Part shown: piece by piece, positions 25,136-31,873 of the stretch | How positions within the stretch are numbered: the first letter of the stretch is position 1 | How the letters are laid out: each line of letters starts with the position of its first letter | DNA from: UBA1794 sp964439955 | Lineage (GTDB): Bacteria; Bacteroidota; Bacteroidia; Bacteroidales; Bacteroidaceae | Direction: 5' to 3' | NCBI GenBank assembly: GCA_964439955.1 | Contig: CAYTPX010000021.1 | Location: 1-31,873 of the forward strand | DNA: 31,873 nt | Notes under the pieces: model-generated | What the model was told of the DNA's origin: nothing | The model's database searches: none | The model's input: only the letters and a program-made list of their open reading frames with translations | Position numbers and translations under genes: made by a program

Positions 25136-25612
25136 TCATTGGAGTTCCGACCAAGCCTTCTCCAACTCTCCGAATAAATCCCCGGCTTCCGTCATCCGCC
25201 GCCCTTCGGGCACGACGTCGGCCTTGCGTATCTTTTCCCGGATTTCATTGGCCTTCTGGGCTACTTCCAACGCCTGCCGCTTAAATTTTTCCTCACCGGT
25301 CGCCCGGTACTTCTTCAGCAAGTCCTGCAAAAGGGCTACGTTCTGCGACAAGCTCTCGACGGCGACTTTCATTTCATCTTGGTTTTTCACCACATCGAGG
25401 TGCTTGATGACTTGGGAAGCCCTTTCGATGGCTTCCGAGGAAGGCAGGGCGTTACCGTCCTCCCCCTTCCCCTCCACGTGCCCAGGCACTTCCGTCTTAT
25501 CCACCTGCGGCTCGCCGTTTTCCGTTTTTCTCTCTTTGCTGCATGCGCAAAGCAAGCCCGATGCCAGCGCTAAGGCGGGAAGCAAATGGGGGTTCATACG
25601 ATACTTTAACAT
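25136..25612 (-). CDS. Small helical lipoprotein of unknown function
   Basis: A 158-residue protein with a signal ending in LCAC-S (lipobox Cys24), so it is probably a lipoprotein. An acidic, low-complexity linker (residues 25-55) leads to a helical, probably coiled-coil region (about 57-130, including VAVESLSQNVALLQDLLKKY). No family is recognised. The start could be 25612 (MLKYRMNPHLL) or 25597 (MNPHLL), both giving a workable signal. Upstream on the minus strand TATTTTCG (25652-25645) is one base off the -7 consensus. It stands alone, divergent from the porin gene. Confidence 0.7.
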   Translation of the reverse strand: MLKYRMNPHLLPALALASGLLCACSKERKTENGEPQVDKTEVPGHVEGKGEDGNALPSSEAIERASQVIKHLDVVKNQDEMKVAVESLSQNVALLQDLLKKYRATGEEKFKRQALEVAQKANEIREKIRKADVVPEGRRMTEAGDLFGELEKAWSELQ

Positions 25613-25644
25613 GGTTCTCTCTGGTTTTGTGTATTCTGACCGTG

Positions 25645-25652
25645 CGAAAATA
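25645..25652 (-). promoter_or_regulatory. Possible -7 box of the small lipoprotein
   Basis: TATTTTCG on the minus strand is one base away from TAnnTTTG and lies 32 bases before the ATG at 25612. Weak evidence. Confidence 0.35.
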
Positions 25653-25791
25653 CATTTTTTCTTTCCCCCGGCCAAACATAGTACAGCAAAAAGAGTTTTC
25701 CCTGTTCCCGCGCGTGGCGACAGAAGCGGCCATTCACTCCACCTACCCCATCTTTCCCCCATTTCCGGCCGATGCTTTCATTTTTATTTCC

Positions 25792-25799
25792 TACCTTTG
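25792..25799 (+). promoter_or_regulatory. -7 box of the porin gene, very close to the start codon
   Basis: TACCTTTG, an exact TAnnTTTG followed by C as in the other strong boxes. Its last base is only 8 bases before the ATG at 25808, so the transcript would have almost no leader. Confidence 0.7.
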
Positions 25800-25807
25800 C
25801 GGGGCTT

Positions 25808-27892
25808 ATGAAAAAGAACCTGCTCCTCTTTTTTCTGTCGGCCCTTTTTCCTTTGGTCCTGTGCGCCCAGGTGGTCAATACGAACATGGATCCCACTTAT
25901 GCCGCAACGACTGAACTCCCGAACGGGGAGATTCCTAAAGATTCCGTATGGATAGATACCGACGACATAGACCCGGCCCCATACCAGTGGAAGGTGGACG
26001 ACCGTTTTGGCACGGTCCGTCTGGTGGGAGCCGATAGCTCCTTTTTGAATTTCCCCAACACGAACCACACGGAAGGCCTCACGGGGCACTACAACCACTT
26101 GGGCAACCTCGGCAGCCCGCGCCAGTCGCGCATCTGGAACGAGAGGACTTCTTTTTCACAGCTCTATTGGCTTGACCCGTATAGCTTCTTTTATACCGAG
26201 CCGGCCGACTTCCCTTTCACCAATTCAAAGCTTCCTTATACCAATATCTCCTATTTTTTTGCCGGAAGCGGTTCACATTCCGAAAAACGATTCAAGACCT
26301 ATTTTTCACGTAATGCAGGTAAAGAGTTCGCAGTAGGATTCAATATAGACTACTTATACGCCTTGGGCTACTACCAGAACCAGAGCAATTCGCAATTCAA
26401 CGGCTCACTCTTCGCCAGCTATCTGGGAGAGCGCTACGAAGCCAAGCTGCTTTACGGATACTACTACCTGAAGATGGCCGAGAACGGCGGCATCACCGAC
26501 GACCGGTACGTTACCGACCCCGAAGCCATGGCACAGGGTACGCGGCAATTCGATGCCGACGAGATGCCCATCGTATTCGACGATGGAGGAGCAAGCGCTT
26601 GGAACCGGAACCGCCTGCACGACATTTTCTTCACCCACTCCTACAACATCGGCTTTATCCGCACGGAAGAAACAATCATCCCTCGCGACTCTACCCAAGC
26701 CGCCACGAACGACTCCATCCCACAAGACACCATGCGCATCGAAGAATACATACCGGTGACGTTGTTCACCCACACGATGCGAATACAGACGAACAAGCAT
26801 TCGTTCCAATCGGACAACGACCAGTCGGCCAACCTCCCGTCTTTCAGTTATCCGAACACTTATCTCCGGTCGGACAACATGAGTGCCGACAGCACTAACT
26901 ATTTCTCCATCCGCAACACCTTCTCCGTCTCCCTGCTGGAAGGATTCAACAAATACGCCCAAGCCGGGTTGCGGGTTTTCTTTGAGCACGAATTCCGCAA
27001 TGTGAGCCTCATGCCAAGCGATTCAACCGGCACGGCCATGGAGACGTACAAGGAAAACGAAGTGTATGTAGGCGGGGAATTGAGCAAACGGCAAGGCCGC
27101 TTCTTGCATTACGACGTCATCGGTTCGATAGGGCTGCTTGGGAAAGCCATTGGCCAGTTTGACGTGCGCGGCAGTTTGGACATGAACTTCCGCCTGTGGA
27201 AAGATACGGTTTCCCTCATTGCACGGGGAAAAATCAGCAACCAGCTCCCGGCTTTCTACCTGCGCCACTACCATTCGAACCACTACCGCTGGGATAACGA
27301 CGACATGAGCAAAGAATTCCGTACCCGGGTGGAAGGGGAAATCAACATCCAGCGCTGGCGCACACGGTTGCTCTTTGGCATGGAAAACATACAGAACTAT
27401 ACCTACCTTAACGAATATGCAGTGCCGGCACAGGCCTCACGGGGAATACAAGTGCTGAACGCCATGCTTTGCCAAGACTTCAAATTGGGCATCCTCCATC
27501 TGGACAACGAAGTCCATTGGCAGGAATCCACCTCAAGCGAACTGCCGCTTCCCACTTTGTCGCTTTACCATAATCTCTACATCGACGCTTACTTGGCAAA
27601 GCGAGTACTCCGCCTGCAGTTGGGAGTTGACGTGCGTTACTTTACGAAATACAAGGCACTGGCCTATACTCCGGCCATTGGCCAGTTCCACCTTCAGTCT
27701 CCCGACGACCAAGTAGACATAGGCGGCTATCCCATATTGACCGCGTACATCAACTTCCACCTGAAGCAGACCCGCTTTTTCGTACAGATGTACCACCTGA
27801 ACCAAAGCACGGGTAACTATTTCCTTACACCGCACTATCCAATCAATCCCAGTATCTTGAAATTCGGGCTTTCGTGGAATTTCTTCGACTGA
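25808..27892 (+). CDS. Putative outer-membrane beta-barrel porin (Porin_10-like)
   Basis: A 694-residue exported protein with signal MKKNLLLFFLSALFPLVLCA (cleavage near CAQ). It has a soluble N-terminal part (to about residue 110) and then many alternating hydrophobic/aromatic strands of a beta-barrel, for example AVGFNIDYLYALGYYQNQS and YEAKLLYGYYYLKMAE. It ends FGLSWNFFD, the aromatic final strand typical of outer-membrane barrels. The look is that of the Bacteroidetes 'putative porin' family (PF14121-like). The substrate is unknown. The signal peptide fixes the start at 25808; the earlier in-frame ATG at 25772 would lie upstream of the promoter box. Confidence 0.85.
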   Translation: MKKNLLLFFLSALFPLVLCAQVVNTNMDPTYAATTELPNGEIPKDSVWIDTDDIDPAPYQWKVDDRFGTVRLVGADSSFLNFPNTNHTEGLTGHYNHLGNLGSPRQSRIWNERTSFSQLYWLDPYSFFYTEPADFPFTNSKLPYTNISYFFAGSGSHSEKRFKTYFSRNAGKEFAVGFNIDYLYALGYYQNQSNSQFNGSLFASYLGERYEAKLLYGYYYLKMAENGGITDDRYVTDPEAMAQGTRQFDADEMPIVFDDGGASAWNRNRLHDIFFTHSYNIGFIRTEETIIPRDSTQAATNDSIPQDTMRIEEYIPVTLFTHTMRIQTNKHSFQSDNDQSANLPSFSYPNTYLRSDNMSADSTNYFSIRNTFSVSLLEGFNKYAQAGLRVFFEHEFRNVSLMPSDSTGTAMETYKENEVYVGGELSKRQGRFLHYDVIGSIGLLGKAIGQFDVRGSLDMNFRLWKDTVSLIARGKISNQLPAFYLRHYHSNHYRWDNDDMSKEFRTRVEGEINIQRWRTRLLFGMENIQNYTYLNEYAVPAQASRGIQVLNAMLCQDFKLGILHLDNEVHWQESTSSELPLPTLSLYHNLYIDAYLAKRVLRLQLGVDVRYFTKYKALAYTPAIGQFHLQSPDDQVDIGGYPILTAYINFHLKQTRFFVQMYHLNQSTGNYFLTPHYPINPSILKFGLSWNFFD

Positions 27893-28052
27893 AACCATCC
27901 CCGTAGTGAAAAAGCCATGTGCTCCTTCCCGTCATCCGTAATCCAGGTATGGTATCCCTCCCTAAAGTATCTTACTTTTTCCCCGCAAAATCGGACGGCT
28001 TCGGGTTTACGCAAATAAAAAACGGGAAAACCGTGTGCCGACCTGAGCAAGC

Positions 28053-29471
28053 ATGAAAAAACAAAGGCTAAATACTACGGAACAGTTGTTGCTGCTCATC
28101 CGAAAGAAACAGCCTCTCTCTTTCCGGCAACAACTACAGTTGGTCGTACAACTCAGCATACCGGCCATCGTGGCACAACTGTCTTCTATCGCCATGCAGT
28201 ACATCGACGCATCCATGGTGGGCAGCCTGGGCGCCAATGCCTCAGCCTCCATCGGGCTTGTGTCTACTACTACGTGGCTGTTCGGCGGACTGTGTGGCGC
28301 CGCGGCCACGGGCTTCACCGTACAAGTGGCGCATGCCATCGGCGCCGGCGACAGCGATTCGGCGCGATCCATACTCCGCCAATCGTTCGTGGCCGTATCC
28401 TCCTTTAGCATATTGTTGGCACTCGTGGGCATTTCCATTAGCGGAATCCTCCCAAGCTGGCTGGGCGGCGACAGTGCCATACGGCGTGACGCCTCGCTCT
28501 ACTTCCTGATTTTTTCCCTTTTCCTCCCCACCCTCCAGTTGAACTCCTTATCGGGCGGAATGTTGCGATGCAGCGGGAACATAAAAGTGCCGAGCATACT
28601 CAATGTCTTGATGTGCGTGGAAGATATTATCTTTAATTTCTTTCTGATATTCCCCACCCGCGATATCCAAATATTCAATTCCATTTGGAAAATCCCCGGG
28701 GCAGGATTAGGCGTGGAAGGAGCGATTTTGGGCACGGGCTTGGCAGAATTGCTGACCGCGGTACTTATGACGCTCTACATGTACCGGCGCTCTTCGGAGT
28801 TGAAACTCATAGGGACGCGGGGAAGTTTCCGGCCTACCCGCAACATGTTGCGCAAGGCTGCACGCATAAGTTTCCCCATGGCCTTGGAGCACTCCGTGAT
28901 TTGCGGCGCACAGATAATGACGACGGTCATCATCGCACCGCTCGGGATATTTGCCATTGCAGCCAATTCGTTTGCCATCACCGCAGAAAGCCTATGCTAC
29001 ATGCCAGGATACGGGATTGCCGAAGCGGCCACTACGCTGACAGGGCAAAGCCTCGGAGCCGGAAGGAACAAACTTACGTTCCGTTTCGCCCACATCACGG
29101 TCTACCTCGGCATGGCTGTCATGGGCTTGATGGGGGTCATCATGTATATTGCAGCCCCCCAAATCATCGGTATCATGACTCCGGTCGAAGAAATACGTTC
29201 CCTCGGCGTCATGGCGTTGCGCATCGAAGCCTTCGCCGAACCCATGTTTGCCGCCGCCATTATAGCATACGGCGTCTTTGTCGGCACGGGAAACACCCTT
29301 GTGCCCTGCTTGATGAATTTCTTCAGCATCTGGGCCGTACGCCTTACGCTGGCGGCCTCATTAGCCTCCTCCATGGGATTGAAAGGAGTGTGGCTCGCCA
29401 TGTGCATAGAGCTTTGTTTCCGTGGAAGCATCTTCCTCATTCGGCTGGAAAGGGGGAAGTGGATGAAATAA
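28053..29471 (+). CDS. MATE family multidrug/toxin efflux transporter
   Basis: A 472-residue inner-membrane transporter of the MATE (NorM-like) family, which exports drugs or metabolites in exchange for H+ or Na+. About twelve membrane segments are visible in two halves. The N-terminal half has IPAIVAQLSSIAMQYIDASMVGSLG, a family signature, and the second half starts near KAARISFPMALEHSVICGAQ and has YGIAEAATTLTGQSLGAGR. The gene has a 160-base gap from the porin and no exact -7 box; it may be read through from the porin promoter. The substrate cannot be told from sequence. Confidence 0.93.
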   Translation: MKKQRLNTTEQLLLLIRKKQPLSFRQQLQLVVQLSIPAIVAQLSSIAMQYIDASMVGSLGANASASIGLVSTTTWLFGGLCGAAATGFTVQVAHAIGAGDSDSARSILRQSFVAVSSFSILLALVGISISGILPSWLGGDSAIRRDASLYFLIFSLFLPTLQLNSLSGGMLRCSGNIKVPSILNVLMCVEDIIFNFFLIFPTRDIQIFNSIWKIPGAGLGVEGAILGTGLAELLTAVLMTLYMYRRSSELKLIGTRGSFRPTRNMLRKAARISFPMALEHSVICGAQIMTTVIIAPLGIFAIAANSFAITAESLCYMPGYGIAEAATTLTGQSLGAGRNKLTFRFAHITVYLGMAVMGLMGVIMYIAAPQIIGIMTPVEEIRSLGVMALRIEAFAEPMFAAAIIAYGVFVGTGNTLVPCLMNFFSIWAVRLTLAASLASSMGLKGVWLAMCIELCFRGSIFLIRLERGKWMK

Positions 29472-29537
29472 AGGACAAACCGTAATTCCGTTCATAAGAA
29501 CCGTAATATGTTTACAGACACCCCTGTTTTCCCCTTT

Positions 29538-29545
29538 TACCTTTG
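29538..29545 (+). promoter_or_regulatory. -7 box of the DUF3737-malY unit
   Basis: TACCTTTG, an exact TAnnTTTG, 73 bases before the ATG at 29619. The leader is A/T rich and contains a small inverted repeat around TATAATTAT and ATAATATA. Confidence 0.7.
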
Positions 29546-29618
29546 CGGGCATAAACCGAAATACAGGGAATCCCACGAAGTATAATTATTAGATAATATA
29601 CAAAAAATCATCGCTACA

Positions 29619-30482
29619 ATGAAACAAATCACCCATGCCGAATTCGGGGGCGAACGCCCTCTGTTCGCATCCCACAATCTTTATCTCGAGGATGTCACGA
29701 TACACGTTGGCGAATCTGCCCTCAAAGAATGCAGCAACATCAAGGCCATCAACTGCCGCTTCGAGGGAAAATACCCTTTCTGGCATGTAAACGGCTTTTT
29801 CGTGAAGGACTGTTTATTCACTGAAGGGGCGCGGGCCGCACTTTGGTATTCCCGCGATTTGGAAATGAGCGACACGCTGGTGGAAGCCCCGAAGATGTTT
29901 CGCGAAATGGACGGCATCCGTTTGGAAAACGTACGTATTCCCAACGCCCTGGAGACCCTCTGGAAATGCCGCAACGTCCAACTGAAGAACGTGGAAGTGC
30001 AAAACGCCGACTATTTATTCATGCACAGCGAAAACATAAGGATTGCCGATTACAAGCAACAAGGGAACTACTCCTTCCAATACTGCAAGAACGTAGAAAT
30101 ACGCAATGCGGTAATCGATTCGAAGGATGCTTTTTGGAACACCGAAGATGTTACCGTCTACGACTCGGTACTCGAGGGGGAATATCTCGGATGGCACTCC
30201 CATCGCTTGCGGCTGGTGAACTGCAAAATATCGGGGACACAACCTTTATGCTACGCACACGACCTCATTCTGGAGAATTGTACACTGGCCGACGACTGCG
30301 ACCTAGCTTTCGAGTACAGCAGCGTACAGGCCACCATAAAGGGACCCATACGCAGTGTGAAAAATCCACGTACCGGAAGCATTACGGCTGAAAGCTACGG
30401 AGAAATCATACTCGACGAAAACATCAAGGCCCCAGCCGATTGCGAACTGAAACTGTGGGACAACCAGACTTGCCCCGATTGA
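29619..30482 (+). CDS. DUF3737 family protein (beta-helix-like)
   Basis: A 287-residue cytosolic protein without signal peptide. It is built of short repeating strands such as FRFEGKYPFWH-like and VKDCLFTEGARAALWYS segments, each turn carrying a Cys/Asn-rich step (KECSNIKAINCRF, KCRNVQLKNVEVQNADY, YCKNVEIRNAVIDS). This is the pattern of a right-handed parallel beta-helix, as in pectate lyases, and matches DUF3737. No catalytic site is evident and the function is unknown. malY starts 4 bases after the stop, so the two are made together; this pairing is seen often enough in gut bacteria to suggest a functional link. Confidence 0.85.
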   Translation: MKQITHAEFGGERPLFASHNLYLEDVTIHVGESALKECSNIKAINCRFEGKYPFWHVNGFFVKDCLFTEGARAALWYSRDLEMSDTLVEAPKMFREMDGIRLENVRIPNALETLWKCRNVQLKNVEVQNADYLFMHSENIRIADYKQQGNYSFQYCKNVEIRNAVIDSKDAFWNTEDVTVYDSVLEGEYLGWHSHRLRLVNCKISGTQPLCYAHDLILENCTLADDCDLAFEYSSVQATIKGPIRSVKNPRTGSITAESYGEIILDENIKAPADCELKLWDNQTCPD

Positions 30483-30486
30483 CTTT

Positions 30487-31653
30487 ATGAAATACGACTT
30501 CGACGAAATCGTGCTACGCCGGGGGACTTATTCCTACAAATGGGACTCCGCGCCGGAAACCGACATGCTTCCCATGTGGGTAGCCGACATGGATTTCCGC
30601 ACCGCCCCTGCCGTGAGGGAAGCACTGCAACGCCGCATGGAGCACGGCATATTCGGCTATACCCGCGTGCCCCAAGCCTATTTTGAGGCAACGATAAACT
30701 GGTTTCGCCGGCGGCACAGTTGGAACATCGAAAACGGCTGGATACTCTACACCTCCGGCGTGGTTCCCGCCCTTTCGGCCATCATCAAGGCCTTGGCCGC
30801 GCCCGGCGAACGGGTATTGGTGCAGACCCCGGTTTACAACTGTTTCTTCTCTTCCATCCGTAACAATGGATGCGAACTCGTAACCAACCCGTTGGTACGC
30901 GACAACGGGACGTACCACATCGACTTCGATGGCTTGGAACGTGCGGCTTCCGACCCGCGTGTCCGCCTCATGTTGTTGTGCAACCCGCACAATCCCGTGG
31001 GGCGCGTCTGGACACGGGAGGAACTGGAACGTATCGGCGACATCTGCATACGGAACGGCGTGGTAGTTGTGTCCGACGAAATACACGGCGAATTGACCTA
31101 CCCCGGCCATGACTATACGCCTTTTGCCTCCCTGTCAGAAGAATTCCTGCACCATTCCATCACGTGCGTCTCCCCCACCAAGGCATTCAACATAGCCGGA
31201 TTGCAAATCGCCAACATCGTCGTGTCTAACCAAGAATGGAAACAGCGGATAGACAAGGCTATCAACATCAACGAGGTATGCGACGTGAACCCTTTCGGCG
31301 TAGCAGCGACGATAGCAGCATACAACGAAGGGGAAAGTTGGCTTGACGAATTACGCGCATACTTATACGCCAACTTCCTTTACATGCGTGATTTCTGCCG
31401 TGCACACCTGCCCCATTTCCCGATTACCGAGTTGGAAGGGACGTATCTCGTATGGATGGACTGCACAGCATTGGGAAAGGATTCCGAAGAACTCGAGCAT
31501 CTGCTGAAAGAAGAAGTGCGCCTGTGGCTGAATGCCGGCAGCATGTATGGATCGGAGCTTGAGGGCTTCATGCGCTGGAACATCGCTTGCCCGCGCCAAG
31601 TATTGGCAGACGGGCTGGAACGCTTCCGCAAGTTTGTGACCCGCCACACGTGA
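30487..31653 (+). CDS. MalY/PatB family PLP-dependent C-S lyase or aminotransferase
   Basis: A 388-residue fold-type I PLP enzyme of the MalY/PatB group. Members cleave cystathionine or cysteine S-conjugates to give homocysteine or a thiol, pyruvate and ammonia. The family start is FDEIVLRRGTYSYKWD and LPMWVADMDF. PLP contacts include NPHNPVGRVW (N169 region), D197 (VVSDEIHGEL) and the Schiff-base lysine K232 (SPTKAFNIAGLQ). The carboxylate-binding Arg is likely in FMRWNIACPR. Length is normal (about 390). It is translationally coupled to the DUF3737 gene and followed by a clear terminator. The substrate may be cystathionine, in line with the methionine pathway gene metA elsewhere in the window, but this is inference. 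Confidence 0.92.
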   Translation: MKYDFDEIVLRRGTYSYKWDSAPETDMLPMWVADMDFRTAPAVREALQRRMEHGIFGYTRVPQAYFEATINWFRRRHSWNIENGWILYTSGVVPALSAIIKALAAPGERVLVQTPVYNCFFSSIRNNGCELVTNPLVRDNGTYHIDFDGLERAASDPRVRLMLLCNPHNPVGRVWTREELERIGDICIRNGVVVVSDEIHGELTYPGHDYTPFASLSEEFLHHSITCVSPTKAFNIAGLQIANIVVSNQEWKQRIDKAININEVCDVNPFGVAATIAAYNEGESWLDELRAYLYANFLYMRDFCRAHLPHFPITELEGTYLVWMDCTALGKDSEELEHLLKEEVRLWLNAGSMYGSELEGFMRWNIACPRQVLADGLERFRKFVTRHT

Positions 31654-31684
31654 GCACCGCCTTGGAGTGGCGAAAGTTTCCCCC

Positions 31685-31724
31685 AAAAGTGCCTCCGCTC
31701 CTACTTGAGAGCCGGGGCACTTTT
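31685..31724 (+). terminator. Terminator after malY
   Basis: A 9-bp stem AAAAGTGCC (31685-31693) with GGCACTTTT (31716-31724), a small inner GCTC/GAGC pairing in the loop, and a run of five T. It lies about 30 bases after the malY stop. From 31725 to the end of the window (about 150 bases) nothing recognisable was seen. Confidence 0.8.
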
Positions 31725-31873
31725 TCGTATCCGCGCAACGGCTTTCCGCAAGAAGGAGCTGCGCAGGCAGACGTACCCCCGCCCTCCTGCCGATACCTCC
31801 GCGCCTAAGGACCGGAAACGCCTTGCGGTAAAGCAAAAAGCAAGGTGCACGAATATCAAATTCTTTCCCGCAC

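Noticed and set aside
27835..28050. 71-codon minus-strand frame between the porin and MATE genes (contains GYHTWITDDGKEH)
   Set aside because: It reads somewhat like protein, but it overlaps the porin 3' end, has no promoter box and no recognised family; kept only as a weak possibility.
28685..29485. 266-codon plus-strand frame inside the MATE gene
   Set aside because: It is an alternative frame rich in Arg and His; the MATE frame has the membrane segments and family signatures.
31363..31836. 157-codon minus-strand frame over the end of malY (contains RRGGIGRRAG)
   Set aside because: It is antisense to malY. The GGIGRRAG string resembles false translations of tRNA genes, but no tRNA arms could be found there.
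1..31873. Defence system, prophage, transposon or CRISPR array
   Set aside because: No integrase, transposase, terminal repeats, spaced direct repeats or defence-type gene cluster was seen; addAB is ordinary recombination machinery.

Overview
The window looks like an ordinary stretch of chromosome from a member of the Bacteroidales (Bacteroidota), with moderately high GC. Three kinds of evidence support this. Nine exact copies of the Bacteroidetes -7 promoter box TAnnTTTG sit at sensible distances upstream of genes. The primary sigma factor is the short 286-residue Bacteroidetes form. Many proteins belong to families typical of the phylum (DUF4468-like, DUF3256, Porin_10-like, clostripain-like C11 lipoprotein). 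Genus and species cannot be fixed from the sequence alone. No insertion sequence, phage gene, CRISPR array, tRNA or rRNA was seen.

Layout. 1-3210: a possible gene tail, a strong bidirectional terminator, an exported DUF4468-like protein (-), then the GDP-L-fucose pair gmd-fcl (+) closed by a terminator. 3242-4817: a minus-strand pair, GH25 lysozyme-like protein followed by DUF3256 protein. 4994-8883: a plus-strand run of metA, a U32/RlhA-like protein and a membrane protein with a zinc ribbon. 8959-10763 (-): rnpB, the RNase P RNA, followed by a YihY/BrkB membrane protein. 10779-11324 is a gene-free gap. 11325-13841 (+): a DegQ/HtrA protease and the housekeeping sigma factor. 13894-16712 (+): a small exported protein, a C11 cysteine protease lipoprotein and an acyltransferase-3 membrane protein. 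16804-23141 (+): an AddA/AddB-type helicase-nuclease pair. 23222-25612 (-): an ACT-domain protein, a phenylacetate-CoA ligase and a small lipoprotein. 25808-31653 (+): a putative porin, a MATE transporter, a DUF3737 protein and a MalY/PatB aminotransferase-like enzyme.

How the genes fit together. Most are housekeeping genes: sugar nucleotide synthesis (gmd-fcl), methionine synthesis (metA), rRNA modification (U32), RNase P (rnpB), envelope quality control (htrA), transcription (rpoD) and double-strand break repair (addAB). The phenylacetate-CoA ligase with its ACT protein handles aryl acids, and MalY/PatB may cleave cystathionine or cysteine S-conjugates. I found no clear new multi-gene system. 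The points most worth a second look are a 22-bp tandem duplication that sets the reading frame of the U32 gene, a porin whose promoter lies almost on its start codon, a metA carrying the Glu111 signature of acetyl-CoA use, a lipoprotein-like membrane protein ending in a zinc ribbon, a YihY protein with a winged-helix-like tail, and a terminator whose arm overlaps the rpoD promoter.
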